Below, one piece after another: positions 27,277 through 35,352 of a stretch of DNA of 64,000 bases. Under the pieces are notes generated by a model. That model had not been told where the DNA came from. It was given only the letters and a program-made list of their open reading frames with translations, and searched no databases. Numbering within the stretch: the stretch's first letter is position 1; every line of letters starts with the position of its first letter. A program made the translations under genes and the position numbers. This DNA comes from Streptomyces sp. SCL15-4 (lineage in GTDB: Bacteria; Actinomycetota; Actinomycetes; Streptomycetales; Streptomycetaceae), in contig NZ_JAOBTQ010000001.1 of the NCBI RefSeq assembly GCF_033366695.1, positions 6,510,001 through 6,574,000 of the forward strand. Reading direction: 5' to 3'.

Positions 27277-28056
27277 TCACCCGGTCCGCGCGTACCGGGC
27301 CACCGCGAGCGGCAGGAACACGGCGGTGAGGAACAGGCACCAGGCGAGCGAACCGGCCACCGGGTGGGCCACCGGCCAGGCGGCGCCCTGAGGGACGGGC
27401 GCGTTGCCGAAGAGGTCCCGCAGGGCCGTGGTCACCGCGCTGATCGGGTTCCACTCGGCGAGCGTGCGCAGCCAGTCCGGCAGGTTGCCGGTCGGGATGT
27501 ACGCGTTCGAGAGCAGCGGCAGCACGAAGGAGGACGCGCCGAGCTGTCCGGCCGCCTCCTCGCTGCGGGTCATGAGGCCGAGGAAGATCCCGGCGCAGGT
27601 GCAGGCGAACCGGAAGAGCAGCAGCAGCCCGACGGCCCCGGCCGCGCCGGCCGCCGACCCCTCGATCCGCCAGCCCACCGCGAGTCCGGTCAGCAGCAGC
27701 GGCAGCGTCCCGAGCGTCGTGACGGCCAGGTCGGCGACGGCCTGCCCGAGCGGGACGGCGGCCCGGCTCACCGGCATCGCGCGCAGCCGGTCCGCCACGC
27801 CCCGGTGGGTGTCCTGGGCCGCCTGGAACATGCCGGTCATCAGCCCGCCGGCGGCGGTCGCGACGAGCAGTCCGGGCACCAGGAAGGAGCGGTACTCACG
27901 GCCGGGCACGGCAAGGGCGCTGCCGAACACATAGCCGAAGAACAGCAGCATGTTGACCGGCATCAGCTGGGTCAGGACCGCCAGCCCCGGGTTGTTGCGG
28001 ACCCGGCGCAGCTGCCGGCCCGCCATCGCCAGCCCGTCGTACGCGAGCGCGCTCAC
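27277..28056 (-). CDS. ABC-2 type exporter permease (DrrB-like)
   Basis: 259 residues, six hydrophobic segments, with the ABC-2 pattern MAGRQLRRVRNNPGL at the N-terminus and LPLLSNAYIPTGNLPDWLRTLAEWNPISAVTTALRDL toward the C-terminus (cited in parts). It is coupled to the upstream ATPase gene by a GTGA overlap and should form a homodimeric exporter with it, like daunorubicin exporter DrrAB. Drug, lipid or polymer cargo is unknown. Expression should follow the TetR operators at 28985 and 29028. Confidence 0.88.
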   Translation of the reverse strand: MSALAYDGLAMAGRQLRRVRNNPGLAVLTQLMPVNMLLFFGYVFGSALAVPGREYRSFLVPGLLVATAAGGLMTGMFQAAQDTHRGVADRLRAMPVSRAAVPLGQAVADLAVTTLGTLPLLLTGLAVGWRIEGSAAGAAGAVGLLLLFRFACTCAGIFLGLMTRSEEAAGQLGASSFVLPLLSNAYIPTGNLPDWLRTLAEWNPISAVTTALRDLFGNAPVPQGAAWPVAHPVAGSLAWCLFLTAVFLPLAVARYARTG

Positions 28057-29009
28057 GCGGCGGCCTCCTCGTCGCGGGCGGACTCACCGGTGAGCCGCAG
28101 GAAGACGTCGTCGAGGGTGGGCGGCCGGATGGACGCGTCCAGCAACGGCACACCGGCCGCGTCCAGGGCGCGCACCAGCCGGGGCAGGGTCAGCGTCGGG
28201 TCGGTGGTGACCGCGCCGACCGCGTTGCGGTCCCGGTCGAGCACGGGTTCCCGGCCGGTCAGCCGGTCGAGCACGGCCGCCGCCCGGGTCAGCGCCCCGG
28301 CGTCGGCGACCACCGCCTCCGCGTGCGACCCGATGACCGCCTTGAGCGCGGCGGGCGAACCGGTGTGGGCGACCCGGCCCCGGTCCATCAGGACGATGTC
28401 GTCGGCGAGTTGGTCCGCCTCCTCCAGGTACTGCGTGGTCAGCAGCACGGTCGTGCCGTCCGCCTTCAGCTCGCGCACGGCCTGCCGGATCCGGGCGCGG
28501 CCGGCCGGGTCGAGCCCGGTGCCGGGCTCGTCCAGGAAGAGCACGGCGGGACGGCGGACCAGGCTCGCGGCGAGGTCGAGCCGGCGCCGCATGCCTCCGG
28601 AATAGGTGGACGCCCTCCGGTCCGCCGCCTCGGCCAGGCCGAAGCGGTCCAGCAGTTCGTCGGCGCGGCCGGCCGGCCCGCGCACCCGGTGCAGCCGGGC
28701 GAACAGCCGCAGGTTCTCCCGGCCGGTGAGGTCGCCGTCGACCGAGGCGTACTGCCCGGTGACCCCGATCCGGCGCCGTACGGCGGCCGCCTCCCGCACC
28801 GGATCGTGCCCGGCGACGCGGGCCGAGCCGCCGTCCGGGCGCAGCAGCGTGGTCAGCAGCCGCACCGCCGTCGTCTTCCCGGCCCCGTTCGGGCCGAGCA
28901 GTCCGCAGACCGTGCCCTCGGCGACGGCCAGATCCAGCCCGCGCAGGGCCCGTACCGCGCCGAAGCGCTTCTCCAGACCCTCACTAAGTACAGCGTACGT
29001 AGTAGTCAT
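28053..29009 (-). CDS. ABC exporter ATP-binding protein (DrrA-like)
   Basis: 318 residues: Walker A GPNGAGKTT, signature YSGGMRRRLDLA, Walker B LFLDEPGTGLDP and a long C-terminal extension with PTLDDVFLRLTG, typical of DrrA-type exporter ATPases. The start at 29009 (MTTTYAVLSEG) is used because the second operator-like palindrome overlaps these first codons. It is the first gene of the exporter operon, divergent from TetR at 29073. Role: energising export of a hydrophobic compound. Confidence 0.9.
   Translation of the reverse strand: MTTTYAVLSEGLEKRFGAVRALRGLDLAVAEGTVCGLLGPNGAGKTTAVRLLTTLLRPDGGSARVAGHDPVREAAAVRRRIGVTGQYASVDGDLTGRENLRLFARLHRVRGPAGRADELLDRFGLAEAADRRASTYSGGMRRRLDLAASLVRRPAVLFLDEPGTGLDPAGRARIRQAVRELKADGTTVLLTTQYLEEADQLADDIVLMDRGRVAHTGSPAALKAVIGSHAEAVVADAGALTRAAAVLDRLTGREPVLDRDRNAVGAVTTDPTLTLPRLVRALDAAGVPLLDASIRPPTLDDVFLRLTGESARDEEAAA
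28985..29001. promoter_or_regulatory. Second TetR operator-like palindrome overlapping the DrrA start codons
   Basis: TAAGTAC-AGC-GTACGTA on the plus strand is a 7+3+7 palindrome with one mismatch. It matches the intergenic operator at 29028 and covers codons about 3-8 of the ATPase gene. Centre to centre the two are 43 bp apart, about four helical turns. Confidence 0.55.
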
Positions 29010-29027
29010 GCCGGGACCATAGCGCAC

Positions 29028-29044
29028 TACGTACGCCGTACGTA
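29028..29044. promoter_or_regulatory. TetR operator candidate between exporter and TetR
   Basis: TACGTAC-GCC-GTACGTA is a palindrome with perfect 7-bp arms. It sits in the 63-bp gap between the divergent starts, 28 bp before TetR. Confidence 0.65.
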
Positions 29045-29072
29045 ACTAGGATGGTGCCGAGGTGATCGATCG

Positions 29073-29792
29073 ATGGCAGTCCGACGGGCCGTACCCGAGG
29101 TGATCTGGGCGCGCCCCGGGCGGGCCGGCCGGGGCCCGAAACCGGCGTACACGCGCGACGACATCGCCGCCGCCGCCGTCCGGATCGCCGACGAACGGGG
29201 GCTCGACGCGGTGTCGATGCGGCACGTCGCCGCCGAACTGGGCTGCGGCACCATGTCGCTCTACAACTACGTCCCCCGCAAGGAGGACCTGTACGAGCTG
29301 ATGGTGGACGCGGCCGGCGGCGAGCACGAGCCGTGGGAGCCGAGCGGCGACTGGCGGGCCGACATGCGCCGCGTGGCCCGGCAGACGCGCGAGCTGATGC
29401 GCCGGCACCCGTGGCTGCCGCGCCTGATGTCCCCCGTCTACGGCTTCAGCCCGAACGCCCTGCGCTACCTGGAACACTGCCTGGCCTGCCTGGACCCGCT
29501 GGAGGAGCGGTACGGCACCAAGCTGGAGCTGATCGCCATGCTGAACGGCATGGTCACGACCTACGTCCGCAACGAACTCGACACCGCCGAGCGGGTCCGT
29601 GCCCTGCCGTGGTCCGAGGACGAGGAGAACGCGGCCCGCATCGCCTACCTGGGCGGCCGGCTCGCCACCGGCGCGTACCCGCGCATGGCGGCGGCGTTCA
29701 CCGAGGACGCCGGGCCCATCGACCCGGAGGCGGTGTTCGAACGGGCGGTGGACCGGGTCATCGACGCGTTCGCGTCGCGCCGGGAGCCGTGA
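29073..29792 (+). CDS. TetR-family regulator with tetracycline-repressor-like C-terminal domain
   Basis: 239 residues. The HTH reads RIADERGLDAVSMRHVAAELGCGTMSLYNYV; the remainder is helical ligand-binding domain like TetR (RRHPWLPRLMSP, ERYGTKLELIAMLNGM). It is divergent from the DrrAB-like exporter and faces two matching palindromes, so it most likely represses the exporter and itself until a ligand binds. A downstream nucleotidyltransferase gene overlaps its stop by GTGA, so the two are in one transcript. GAGGTGA lies upstream of ATG 29073. Confidence 0.9.
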   Translation: MAVRRAVPEVIWARPGRAGRGPKPAYTRDDIAAAAVRIADERGLDAVSMRHVAAELGCGTMSLYNYVPRKEDLYELMVDAAGGEHEPWEPSGDWRADMRRVARQTRELMRRHPWLPRLMSPVYGFSPNALRYLEHCLACLDPLEERYGTKLELIAMLNGMVTTYVRNELDTAERVRALPWSEDEENAARIAYLGGRLATGAYPRMAAAFTEDAGPIDPEAVFERAVDRVIDAFASRREP

Positions 29793-30328
29793 GGGACCAG
29801 GAGCGTGCCCGGCGCCAACTCGCCCTGGTGGCCGAGGTGCTGGAGGCGGCCCGGGACGCCTGCGTCCCGCTCTGGCTGCGCGGCGGCTGGGCCATGGACT
29901 TCTTCCTCGGCTGGGTCACCCGCGACCACGGCGACATCGACTGGTTCGCCTGGGCACGGGACGCCCCGGCCCTCGCCGGAATCCTCTCCCGGCTCGGCCA
30001 CACACCGGTGCCGGGGCCGCCCGCGGATCTCCAGCTCGACTACGTCAAGGACGGCCTGGACAGCAGCTTCACCCTGATCGACCGGGACGCGCGGGGACGG
30101 GTCACGGTGGCCGGCTGCCCCTGGGCCGGCACGCCCTGGCCGGACGGGCTGCTCGGCACCGAGCCCGGCCGGATCGGAGCGCTCCGGGCACCCATCGTCG
30201 ACCCGCGCGTCCAGATCGAGATCAAGCGCATGATGCCGGTCTGGGACCCCTCCCGGCCCCGCCGCGCCAAGGACGCCGAGGACATCGCCCGGCTTGAGGC
30301 CGCCCTGCGCACCCGTACGGCGGGCTAG
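29789..30328 (+). CDS. Nucleotidyltransferase, aminoglycoside-2''-adenylyltransferase-like
   Basis: 179 residues. The N-terminal motif LWLRGGWAMDFFLGWVTRDHGDIDWF has the Gly-Gly-Trp-Ala and D-x-D signature of AadB/LinB-type nucleotidyltransferases, with Asp in DIDWF as likely metal ligand. Those enzymes transfer AMP to hydroxyls of antibiotics. The C-terminus (KRMMPVWDPSRPRRAKDAEDI) also matches the type. It is translationally coupled to TetR, so an antibiotic-resistance role with the exporter is plausible but the substrate is unproven. Start GTG 29789 overlaps the TetR stop. Confidence 0.8.
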   Translation: MRDQERARRQLALVAEVLEAARDACVPLWLRGGWAMDFFLGWVTRDHGDIDWFAWARDAPALAGILSRLGHTPVPGPPADLQLDYVKDGLDSSFTLIDRDARGRVTVAGCPWAGTPWPDGLLGTEPGRIGALRAPIVDPRVQIEIKRMMPVWDPSRPRRAKDAEDIARLEAALRTRTAG

Positions 30329-31479
30329 AGCAGCGCGAACTGCCCCTCCGGGCCCTCCTCCTGGTGGCCCAGCACCGAGGCGGGACGGCGGGCGGACCCG
30401 GGAACCGGCAGCACGCCCGCCCGCCGCAGCTCACCCGCCGTCACCGCCGGCACCGGCCGCAACCCGGCACGCGCCGTCCGCGTCCGCGCCAGCAGCGTCA
30501 GCACCGTGATCAGCTCCAGCAGCTCCGAGGTCCAGCTCTGCGGCCAGGTCGCCGGACGGATCGCGGCGAGCGTGCCCGGCTCGGCCGGACCGGTACGGGC
30601 CGCGAACCAGGACTCCAGGACCCGGACCCCGGCCACCTCGAACTCCCAGGCCTCGGCCGGGACGGGCGAGATCCGGCCCTCGTCCAGGTGCAGGGCCTCC
30701 TCGCCGGGGTCGTAGCGCAGCGTCTGCGGACGGCCCGGCAGGGGCGCGCGGACGTACGGCCGACGGCCGCCCGGCAGCCTCGGCCGCTCCCCGTCCCGGC
30801 ACATCAGCCACAGCGCCCGGCGGCCCCACTCCACTCCGGCCGCCCACAGGCCGCGGTCGTCGGTGAGCGGCACGGTGAGGTCCGGCCGGACGGCCGCCAC
30901 GGTCCACGCCAGCACGTCCGCCGCCGAGGCGCGCGCGCCCAGGCGGGCCGACAGGTGCTCCACCAGGCCCGGAGCCAGGTTCGGTTCGGTGCCGCCGGGC
31001 CGGCGGTACAGCGGGCGGACGCGGCCGGGGCGCACGGTCGGCAGGAGCGCGGTCGCCAGCAGCGGCAGGTCCGCGTCACCCGTCTCCACCGTGAACACCT
31101 GCCGCGCGTCCGCCACCCGCCACAGCTCCGGGCGGGCCGCGTCGATCAGCCGGTGGTCCGGGATCAGCCACCGCTCGTCGAACGGCGCGGCCAGCACCCG
31201 CACGGGCTCCGCACAGGCACCCTCGGCCCGCGCCAGCCGCCGCGTACCCGTGGACTGACCGGGCAACTGACCCACGGCCGAGGTGAGCGTACGGGCCCGG
31301 GTCGGCTCGAACAGCGCCTCCCGCTGTGCCCCCTCGGCCTTCAGCAGGGCGTCCCAGCGGGCCCGCAGCGAGCGGGGATCGGCGGCCACCGGCCAGGCAC
31401 GGCCCGGCCGCAACGGTGCGACGGACCACGGCATGAGGTCCGCCAGCAGCGGAGCGTCGTCATGCGTCACGGTGGGCAT
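30325..31479 (-). CDS. Orphan type ISP restriction enzyme C-terminal-like protein
   Basis: 384 residues resembling only the C-terminal target-recognition part of type ISP restriction-modification proteins: RVLAAPFDERWLIPDHRLID, RQVFTVE, YVRAPLPG, YDPGEEALHLDEGRISPVP and VAGVRVLESWFAAR. The nuclease, helicase and methyltransferase parts of such enzymes are absent, and no R-M gene flanks it. It may therefore act in another way, such as DNA binding, or be a relict. Family assignment is by motif memory. It overlaps the convergent nucleotidyltransferase by 4 bp. Confidence 0.65.
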   Translation of the reverse strand: MPTVTHDDAPLLADLMPWSVAPLRPGRAWPVAADPRSLRARWDALLKAEGAQREALFEPTRARTLTSAVGQLPGQSTGTRRLARAEGACAEPVRVLAAPFDERWLIPDHRLIDAARPELWRVADARQVFTVETGDADLPLLATALLPTVRPGRVRPLYRRPGGTEPNLAPGLVEHLSARLGARASAADVLAWTVAAVRPDLTVPLTDDRGLWAAGVEWGRRALWLMCRDGERPRLPGGRRPYVRAPLPGRPQTLRYDPGEEALHLDEGRISPVPAEAWEFEVAGVRVLESWFAARTGPAEPGTLAAIRPATWPQSWTSELLELITVLTLLARTRTARAGLRPVPAVTAGELRRAGVLPVPGSARRPASVLGHQEEGPEGQFALL

Positions 31480-31503
31480 CGTACGGCCTGGGCCGCCTTG
31501 GGA

Positions 31504-32253
31504 TCAGGTGGCGTCGAGCGTGACCGTGAACGAGAACCGGTCCCCCCGGTAATGGATCACGGCCACGTCCAGCACCCGTCCCGCGCTGTCGTACGTCACC
31601 CCGGTGTAGTGCAGGATCGGGCTGAGCAACGGCACGTCGAGCAGCCGCGCCGTCTCCGGATCGGCGAGCCGCGCCTGCACGGTGTCGGTGATCCGGCCGA
31701 TGTCGGCCTTCACCACGTCCCGGAGCACCTTGGTCATCGGCCAGCGCACCAGGTCGCCCGGATCGATCCGCTCCGCGAGGTCGGGCCGGATGTGGTTGAC
31801 GGCGTGGTTGGTCGGCTCACCGGTCTTCTCGTCGCTGCGCAGCCGGTGGTACGCCGCCACCTCCGCGAGGTCCGGGAAGTACTCGGCGAGCGCGGCCGGC
31901 ACCGGTACCCGGCCGTGCTCCAGCAGCTCGGTCGTCATCCCGGACTGCTGGGCCACGATCGCGTCCACCGAGCCCAGCAGCCGCACCGGCGCCCCGCGCC
32001 GCACCCCGGGCTCGATGAACGTGCCGCGCCGCCGGTGCCGGCTGATCAGCCCCTCGTCCTCCAGCTCCTTCAGCGCCTGCCGCATGGTCAGCACGCTCAC
32101 GCCGTAGTGCTCCGCCAGCCGCTCCTCGGTGGGCAGCCGCAGCGGCTCCTCGGGGGAGCGGCCCAGTATCGAGGCGCGCAGCGACTGCGACACCTGGTAC
32201 CACAGCGGCAGCTTGCGGTTCAGGACGATGGAGTCCGGGGCGAAGGAGGTCAC
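31504..32253 (-). CDS. GntR-family regulator (HutC/UTRA type)
   Basis: 249 residues from GTG 32253. N-terminal winged helix: LWYQVSQSLRASILG, LPTEERLAEHYGVSVLTMRQALKELEDEGLISRHRRRGTF in parts, then a UTRA effector domain ending ILHYTGVTYDSAGRVLDVAVIHYRGDRFSF. It is 46 bp downstream of the homogentisate dioxygenase gene on the same strand, so it may be cotranscribed and could regulate tyrosine breakdown. The large repeat upstream of hmgA does not look like a typical GntR/HutC site, so its regulator could be another protein. Confidence 0.85.
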   Translation of the reverse strand: MTSFAPDSIVLNRKLPLWYQVSQSLRASILGRSPEEPLRLPTEERLAEHYGVSVLTMRQALKELEDEGLISRHRRRGTFIEPGVRRGAPVRLLGSVDAIVAQQSGMTTELLEHGRVPVPAALAEYFPDLAEVAAYHRLRSDEKTGEPTNHAVNHIRPDLAERIDPGDLVRWPMTKVLRDVVKADIGRITDTVQARLADPETARLLDVPLLSPILHYTGVTYDSAGRVLDVAVIHYRGDRFSFTVTLDAT

Positions 32254-32299
32254 GCCGCTATCCGTACCCGGCGGGCGACCTCCCGCGCAACGCCGGGCG

Positions 32300-33646
32300 T
32301 CACCCGCGGAAGTGCCGTTCGAGTCCCTGCCACACATCGTCGTAGCGCTGCTGGAGGTGGTCCGCCCCGGCCGCGTGCGGGGTCAGCGTCACCGGCCAGC
32401 GGGTCTCGAACATGAAGGCCAGCCCGTCGTCGACCTTGTGCGGCCGCAGCTCCGCCGCGCTCGCCCGGTCGAACGTCTCCCGGTCCGGGCCGTGCGCCGA
32501 CATCATGTTGTGCAGCGAGCCGCCGCCGGGCACGAAGCCCTCCGCCTTGGCGTCGTAGGCGCCCTCGATCAGGCCCATGTACTCGCTCATCACGTTCCGG
32601 TGGAAGTACGGCGGCCGGAAGGTGTCCTCGCCCACCAGCCAGCGCGGCGCGAAGACCACGAAGTCCACACCGGCCAGGCCCGGGGTGTCCGACGGAGAGG
32701 TCAGGACCGTGAAGACGGACGGGTCGGGATGGTCGTAGGAGATGGTGCCGATCACATTGAACCGGCGCAGGTCATAGACGTACGGCACATGGTTGCCGTG
32801 CCAGGCGACCACATCCAGCGGGCTGTGGTCGTAGGTGGCCGTCCACAGGTTGCCGCAGAACTTGTTCACCACCTCCACCGGGCCCTCGACGTCCTCGTAG
32901 GCGGCGACCGGCGCCTGGAAGTCCCGGGGATTGGCGAGGCCGTTGGCGCCGATGGGCCCGAGGTCGGGCAGCCGGAACGGCGCGCCGTAGTTCTCGCACA
33001 CATAACCGCGCGCGGAGTCGTCCAGCAGCTCCACACGGAAGCGCACCCCACGGGGAATCAGCGCCACATGGGCCGGCTCCACATGCAGGCGGCCGAACTC
33101 GGTGTGCAGCAGCAGCCCGCCGCGCTCGGGCACGATCAGCAGCTCGCCGTCGGCGTCGGAGAAGACCCGCTCCATCGAGGCGTCGGCGTGGTACAGGTGC
33201 ACGGCCATGCCGGTGCGCTGGGTGGCGTCGCCGTTGCCGCCCAGCGTCCACAGGCCGCCGAGGAAGTCGGTGCCGGCCGGAGGCTGGGGCAGCGGGTTCC
33301 AGCGCAGCCGGTTGGGGTCGGGCACCGTCTCGGTGAACGGCGCCGTGCGCAGCGCGCCGTTGCCGGTGCGGGTGAACGGCGGATGGGCGGCCGAGGGGCG
33401 GATGCGGTAGAGCCACGAACGCCGGTTGTGCGCGCGCGGTTCGGTGAACGCCGTCCCGCTCAGCTGCTCGGCGTACAGGCCGAGCGGTGCGCGCTGCGGC
33501 GAGTTGCGGCCCTCGGGCAGGGCGCCCGGCACCGCCTCCGAGGCGTGTTCATTGCCGAACCCGGTGAGATACGGCAGCCCCTCGGCGGCCTTCCGTGCTC
33601 CCCCGCGCTCGAACACGCTCGCGCGGGAGGTGCCCCCATCGCTCAT
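32300..33646 (-). CDS. hmgA: Homogentisate 1,2-dioxygenase
   Basis: 448 residues, the usual length. The iron site motifs are intact: [21 protein letters not shown] (His and Glu ligands) and [15 protein letters not shown] (His). The enzyme opens the ring of homogentisate to maleylacetoacetate in phenylalanine and tyrosine breakdown. AAGGAG lies 5 bp before ATG 33646. A 30-bp inverted repeat lies 18 bp upstream, so expression is probably repressed or induced by a pathway intermediate. Maleylacetoacetate isomerase and fumarylacetoacetase genes are not adjacent. Confidence 0.95.
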   Translation of the reverse strand: MSDGGTSRASVFERGGARKAAEGLPYLTGFGNEHASEAVPGALPEGRNSPQRAPLGLYAEQLSGTAFTEPRAHNRRSWLYRIRPSAAHPPFTRTGNGALRTAPFTETVPDPNRLRWNPLPQPPAGTDFLGGLWTLGGNGDATQRTGMAVHLYHADASMERVFSDADGELLIVPERGGLLLHTEFGRLHVEPAHVALIPRGVRFRVELLDDSARGYVCENYGAPFRLPDLGPIGANGLANPRDFQAPVAAYEDVEGPVEVVNKFCGNLWTATYDHSPLDVVAWHGNHVPYVYDLRRFNVIGTISYDHPDPSVFTVLTSPSDTPGLAGVDFVVFAPRWLVGEDTFRPPYFHRNVMSEYMGLIEGAYDAKAEGFVPGGGSLHNMMSAHGPDRETFDRASAAELRPHKVDDGLAFMFETRWPVTLTPHAAGADHLQQRYDDVWQGLERHFRG

Positions 33647-33663
33647 GATCGCTCCTTGTGCTC

Positions 33664-33693
33664 CCGATTCCTATGCATCACCGTAGGAATCGG
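33664..33693. promoter_or_regulatory. Large inverted repeat upstream of hmgA
   Basis: CCGATTCCTA (33664-33673) and TAGGAATCGG (33684-33693) are perfect 10-bp arms separated by 10 bp (TGCATCACCG). It is the likely hmgA operator; one helical turn between half-site starts suits a dimeric regulator. Confidence 0.65.
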
Positions 33694-33796
33694 CGGGGGC
33701 CCGCGCAAGAGGGATCCCGGTCTCCCTCTCCGGTAGGGCGCGAACCAGACTTGAGGCGGATTCGGGAGGTGGCGGCGCTGTTCTACGCTCCGGATC

Positions 33797-34354
33797 ATGT
33801 CGTGGAAGAAATGGACGCGCGGGCGGCTCACCGCGCTCGCGGTGTGTGTCCTGCTGCCATGGGGAGCGGCGGCCTGCGCAACCGGTGAGGCGCACGAGGG
33901 CACGGTCTCGCCGTCGCCCGTGGGAAAGGTGCTGGACACCACCGACGAGACCGGCCGCAACCTGCGAGAGGTGCCCGCGCGGAACGCGCCCGCGGTCGCC
34001 GTCGAGGTCACGCCGGACCCGGCCGGCGGCTGGGACGTCCGGCTGGACCTGCGTCACTTCCGCTGTTCCGCGCCGGACGCCCGGCCGGCCGCGGTCCTCG
34101 GGCGCGGGGTGGTCCACCTCCTCGTCGACGGCCGCCGGGTCGCCCGGCTGCACACCCCCACCCACCACCTGGCCGCCGGCCGTGTCCCGCACGGCACCCA
34201 CCAGATCACCGCCCGGCTGTACGCCGACGACGGCACGGTGTGGGCCGTCCACGGCAAGCCGATCGAGAACACCGCCGACATCACGGTCTCCGACGCGGAA
34301 ACGACCGAGCACCCCCCGCGCACCGGGACCCCACCGACCACCCGGGGCACATGA
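33797..34354 (+). CDS. Putative small lipoprotein
   Basis: 185 residues. The N-terminal hydrophobic stretch LTALAVCVLLPWGAAACATG gives a signal with AAAC lipobox near residue 27. The mature chain has a beta-rich domain (VEVTPDPAGGWDVRLDLRHFRC, HLLVDGRRVARLHTP) with a histidine pair (HTPTHHL) that could bind metal, and a Pro/Thr-rich tail. No family recognised. It would be anchored on the outer face of the membrane. A strong hairpin follows 5 bp after the stop. Confidence 0.65.
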   Translation: MSWKKWTRGRLTALAVCVLLPWGAAACATGEAHEGTVSPSPVGKVLDTTDETGRNLREVPARNAPAVAVEVTPDPAGGWDVRLDLRHFRCSAPDARPAAVLGRGVVHLLVDGRRVARLHTPTHHLAAGRVPHGTHQITARLYADDGTVWAVHGKPIENTADITVSDAETTEHPPRTGTPPTTRGT

Positions 34355-34358
34355 GCCG

Positions 34359-34384
34359 GCCGCCCGGGCACGCGCCCGGGCGGC
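34359..34384 (+). terminator. Hairpin after the lipoprotein gene
   Basis: CCGCCCGGGC (34360-34369) and GCCCGGGCGG (34374-34383) pair perfectly around ACGC; G34359-C34384 extends the stem. Confidence 0.75.
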
Positions 34385-34594
34385 GAGCGGTCGGCCCCGT
34401 CGGCCCGGTGGCTGGATGGCCGGGGCCGGCCCGTCGGCCGCAGGGCACGGCGGCTGGGCAGGCCGCGTCCGTTGCCCCGTTGGCCCCGCGGCCGAAGGCG
34501 GCGTTCGTGTGTGTTCGCTTCGGCGTATGAGTGGGGCGGGCGTCCGTCTCCGTACCCTGAGGCAAGGTTCACCTGATCCCGGCGGAAAGGCATC

Positions 34595-35212
34595 ATGAAG
34601 CCCGTGCCCCACGCGACATCGCTCCGTCGCGCGCCCGTTCAGCGGCGCAGCGCCGAGCGGCTCACCAGGATCCTGGACGCCTGTGCCGGCCTCCTCGACG
34701 AGGTCGGCTACGACGCCCTGAGCACCCGCGCCGTCGCCCAGCGCGCCGGTGTCCCCATCGGCTCGGTCTACCGGTTCTTCGGCAACAAACGCGAGATGGC
34801 CGACGCCCTCGCCCAGCGCAACCTGGAGCGGTACGCCGAGCGCGTCACCGCGCGGCTGGACAAGGCCCGTACGGGGGACTGGCGGGCCGCCATGGACGCC
34901 GTCCTGGACGAGTACCTCGCCATGAAGCGCACCGCGCCCGGCTTCTCCCTGGTCGACTTCGGCAACCAGATCCCGGTCGGCTCCCGCCACGACGAGCCCA
35001 ACACCCGCGTCTCCGACCGGCTCACCGAACTGCTCGCCGGCTATCTCGGCCGCACTCCGGACGCGGAACTGCGAAGGGTCTTCCTGGTCGCCGTGGAGAG
35101 CGCCGACACCCTCGTGCAACTCGCCTTCCGGATCGACCCGCAGGGCGACGAGGCGGTCATCGCCGAGACCCGGGAGCTGCTGAGGGCCTACCTGGCACGC
35201 GTACTCGACTGA
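34595..35212 (+). CDS. TetR/AcrR-family regulator
   Basis: 205 residues. HTH: LTRILDACAGLLDEVGYDALSTRAVAQRAGVPIGSVYRFFGNKREMADAL in parts; the GSVYRFF recognition element is typical. The C-terminal effector domain is unassigned. It lies 140 bp upstream of the metal-citrate transporter in the same direction, so it may control that gene or be in an upstream unit; no palindrome was found that settles this. Confidence 0.85.
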   Translation: MKPVPHATSLRRAPVQRRSAERLTRILDACAGLLDEVGYDALSTRAVAQRAGVPIGSVYRFFGNKREMADALAQRNLERYAERVTARLDKARTGDWRAAMDAVLDEYLAMKRTAPGFSLVDFGNQIPVGSRHDEPNTRVSDRLTELLAGYLGRTPDAELRRVFLVAVESADTLVQLAFRIDPQGDEAVIAETRELLRAYLARVLD

Positions 35213-35352
35213 ACGGCCCCATCCCTGACCTGGACTTTTGCGCTTATTGCTCGCGCGTCAACATCTTGTTAACGCCGGTTGAACGGACCTAACGTCATCG
35301 CACCGCCGACCCTCAGGTGGGATGTTCAAGGGCGAACGTTAGGTATCCACTC

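Noticed and set aside
30325..31479. Complete restriction-modification system
   Set aside because: No nuclease, helicase or methyltransferase motif is found in this gene or its neighbours.
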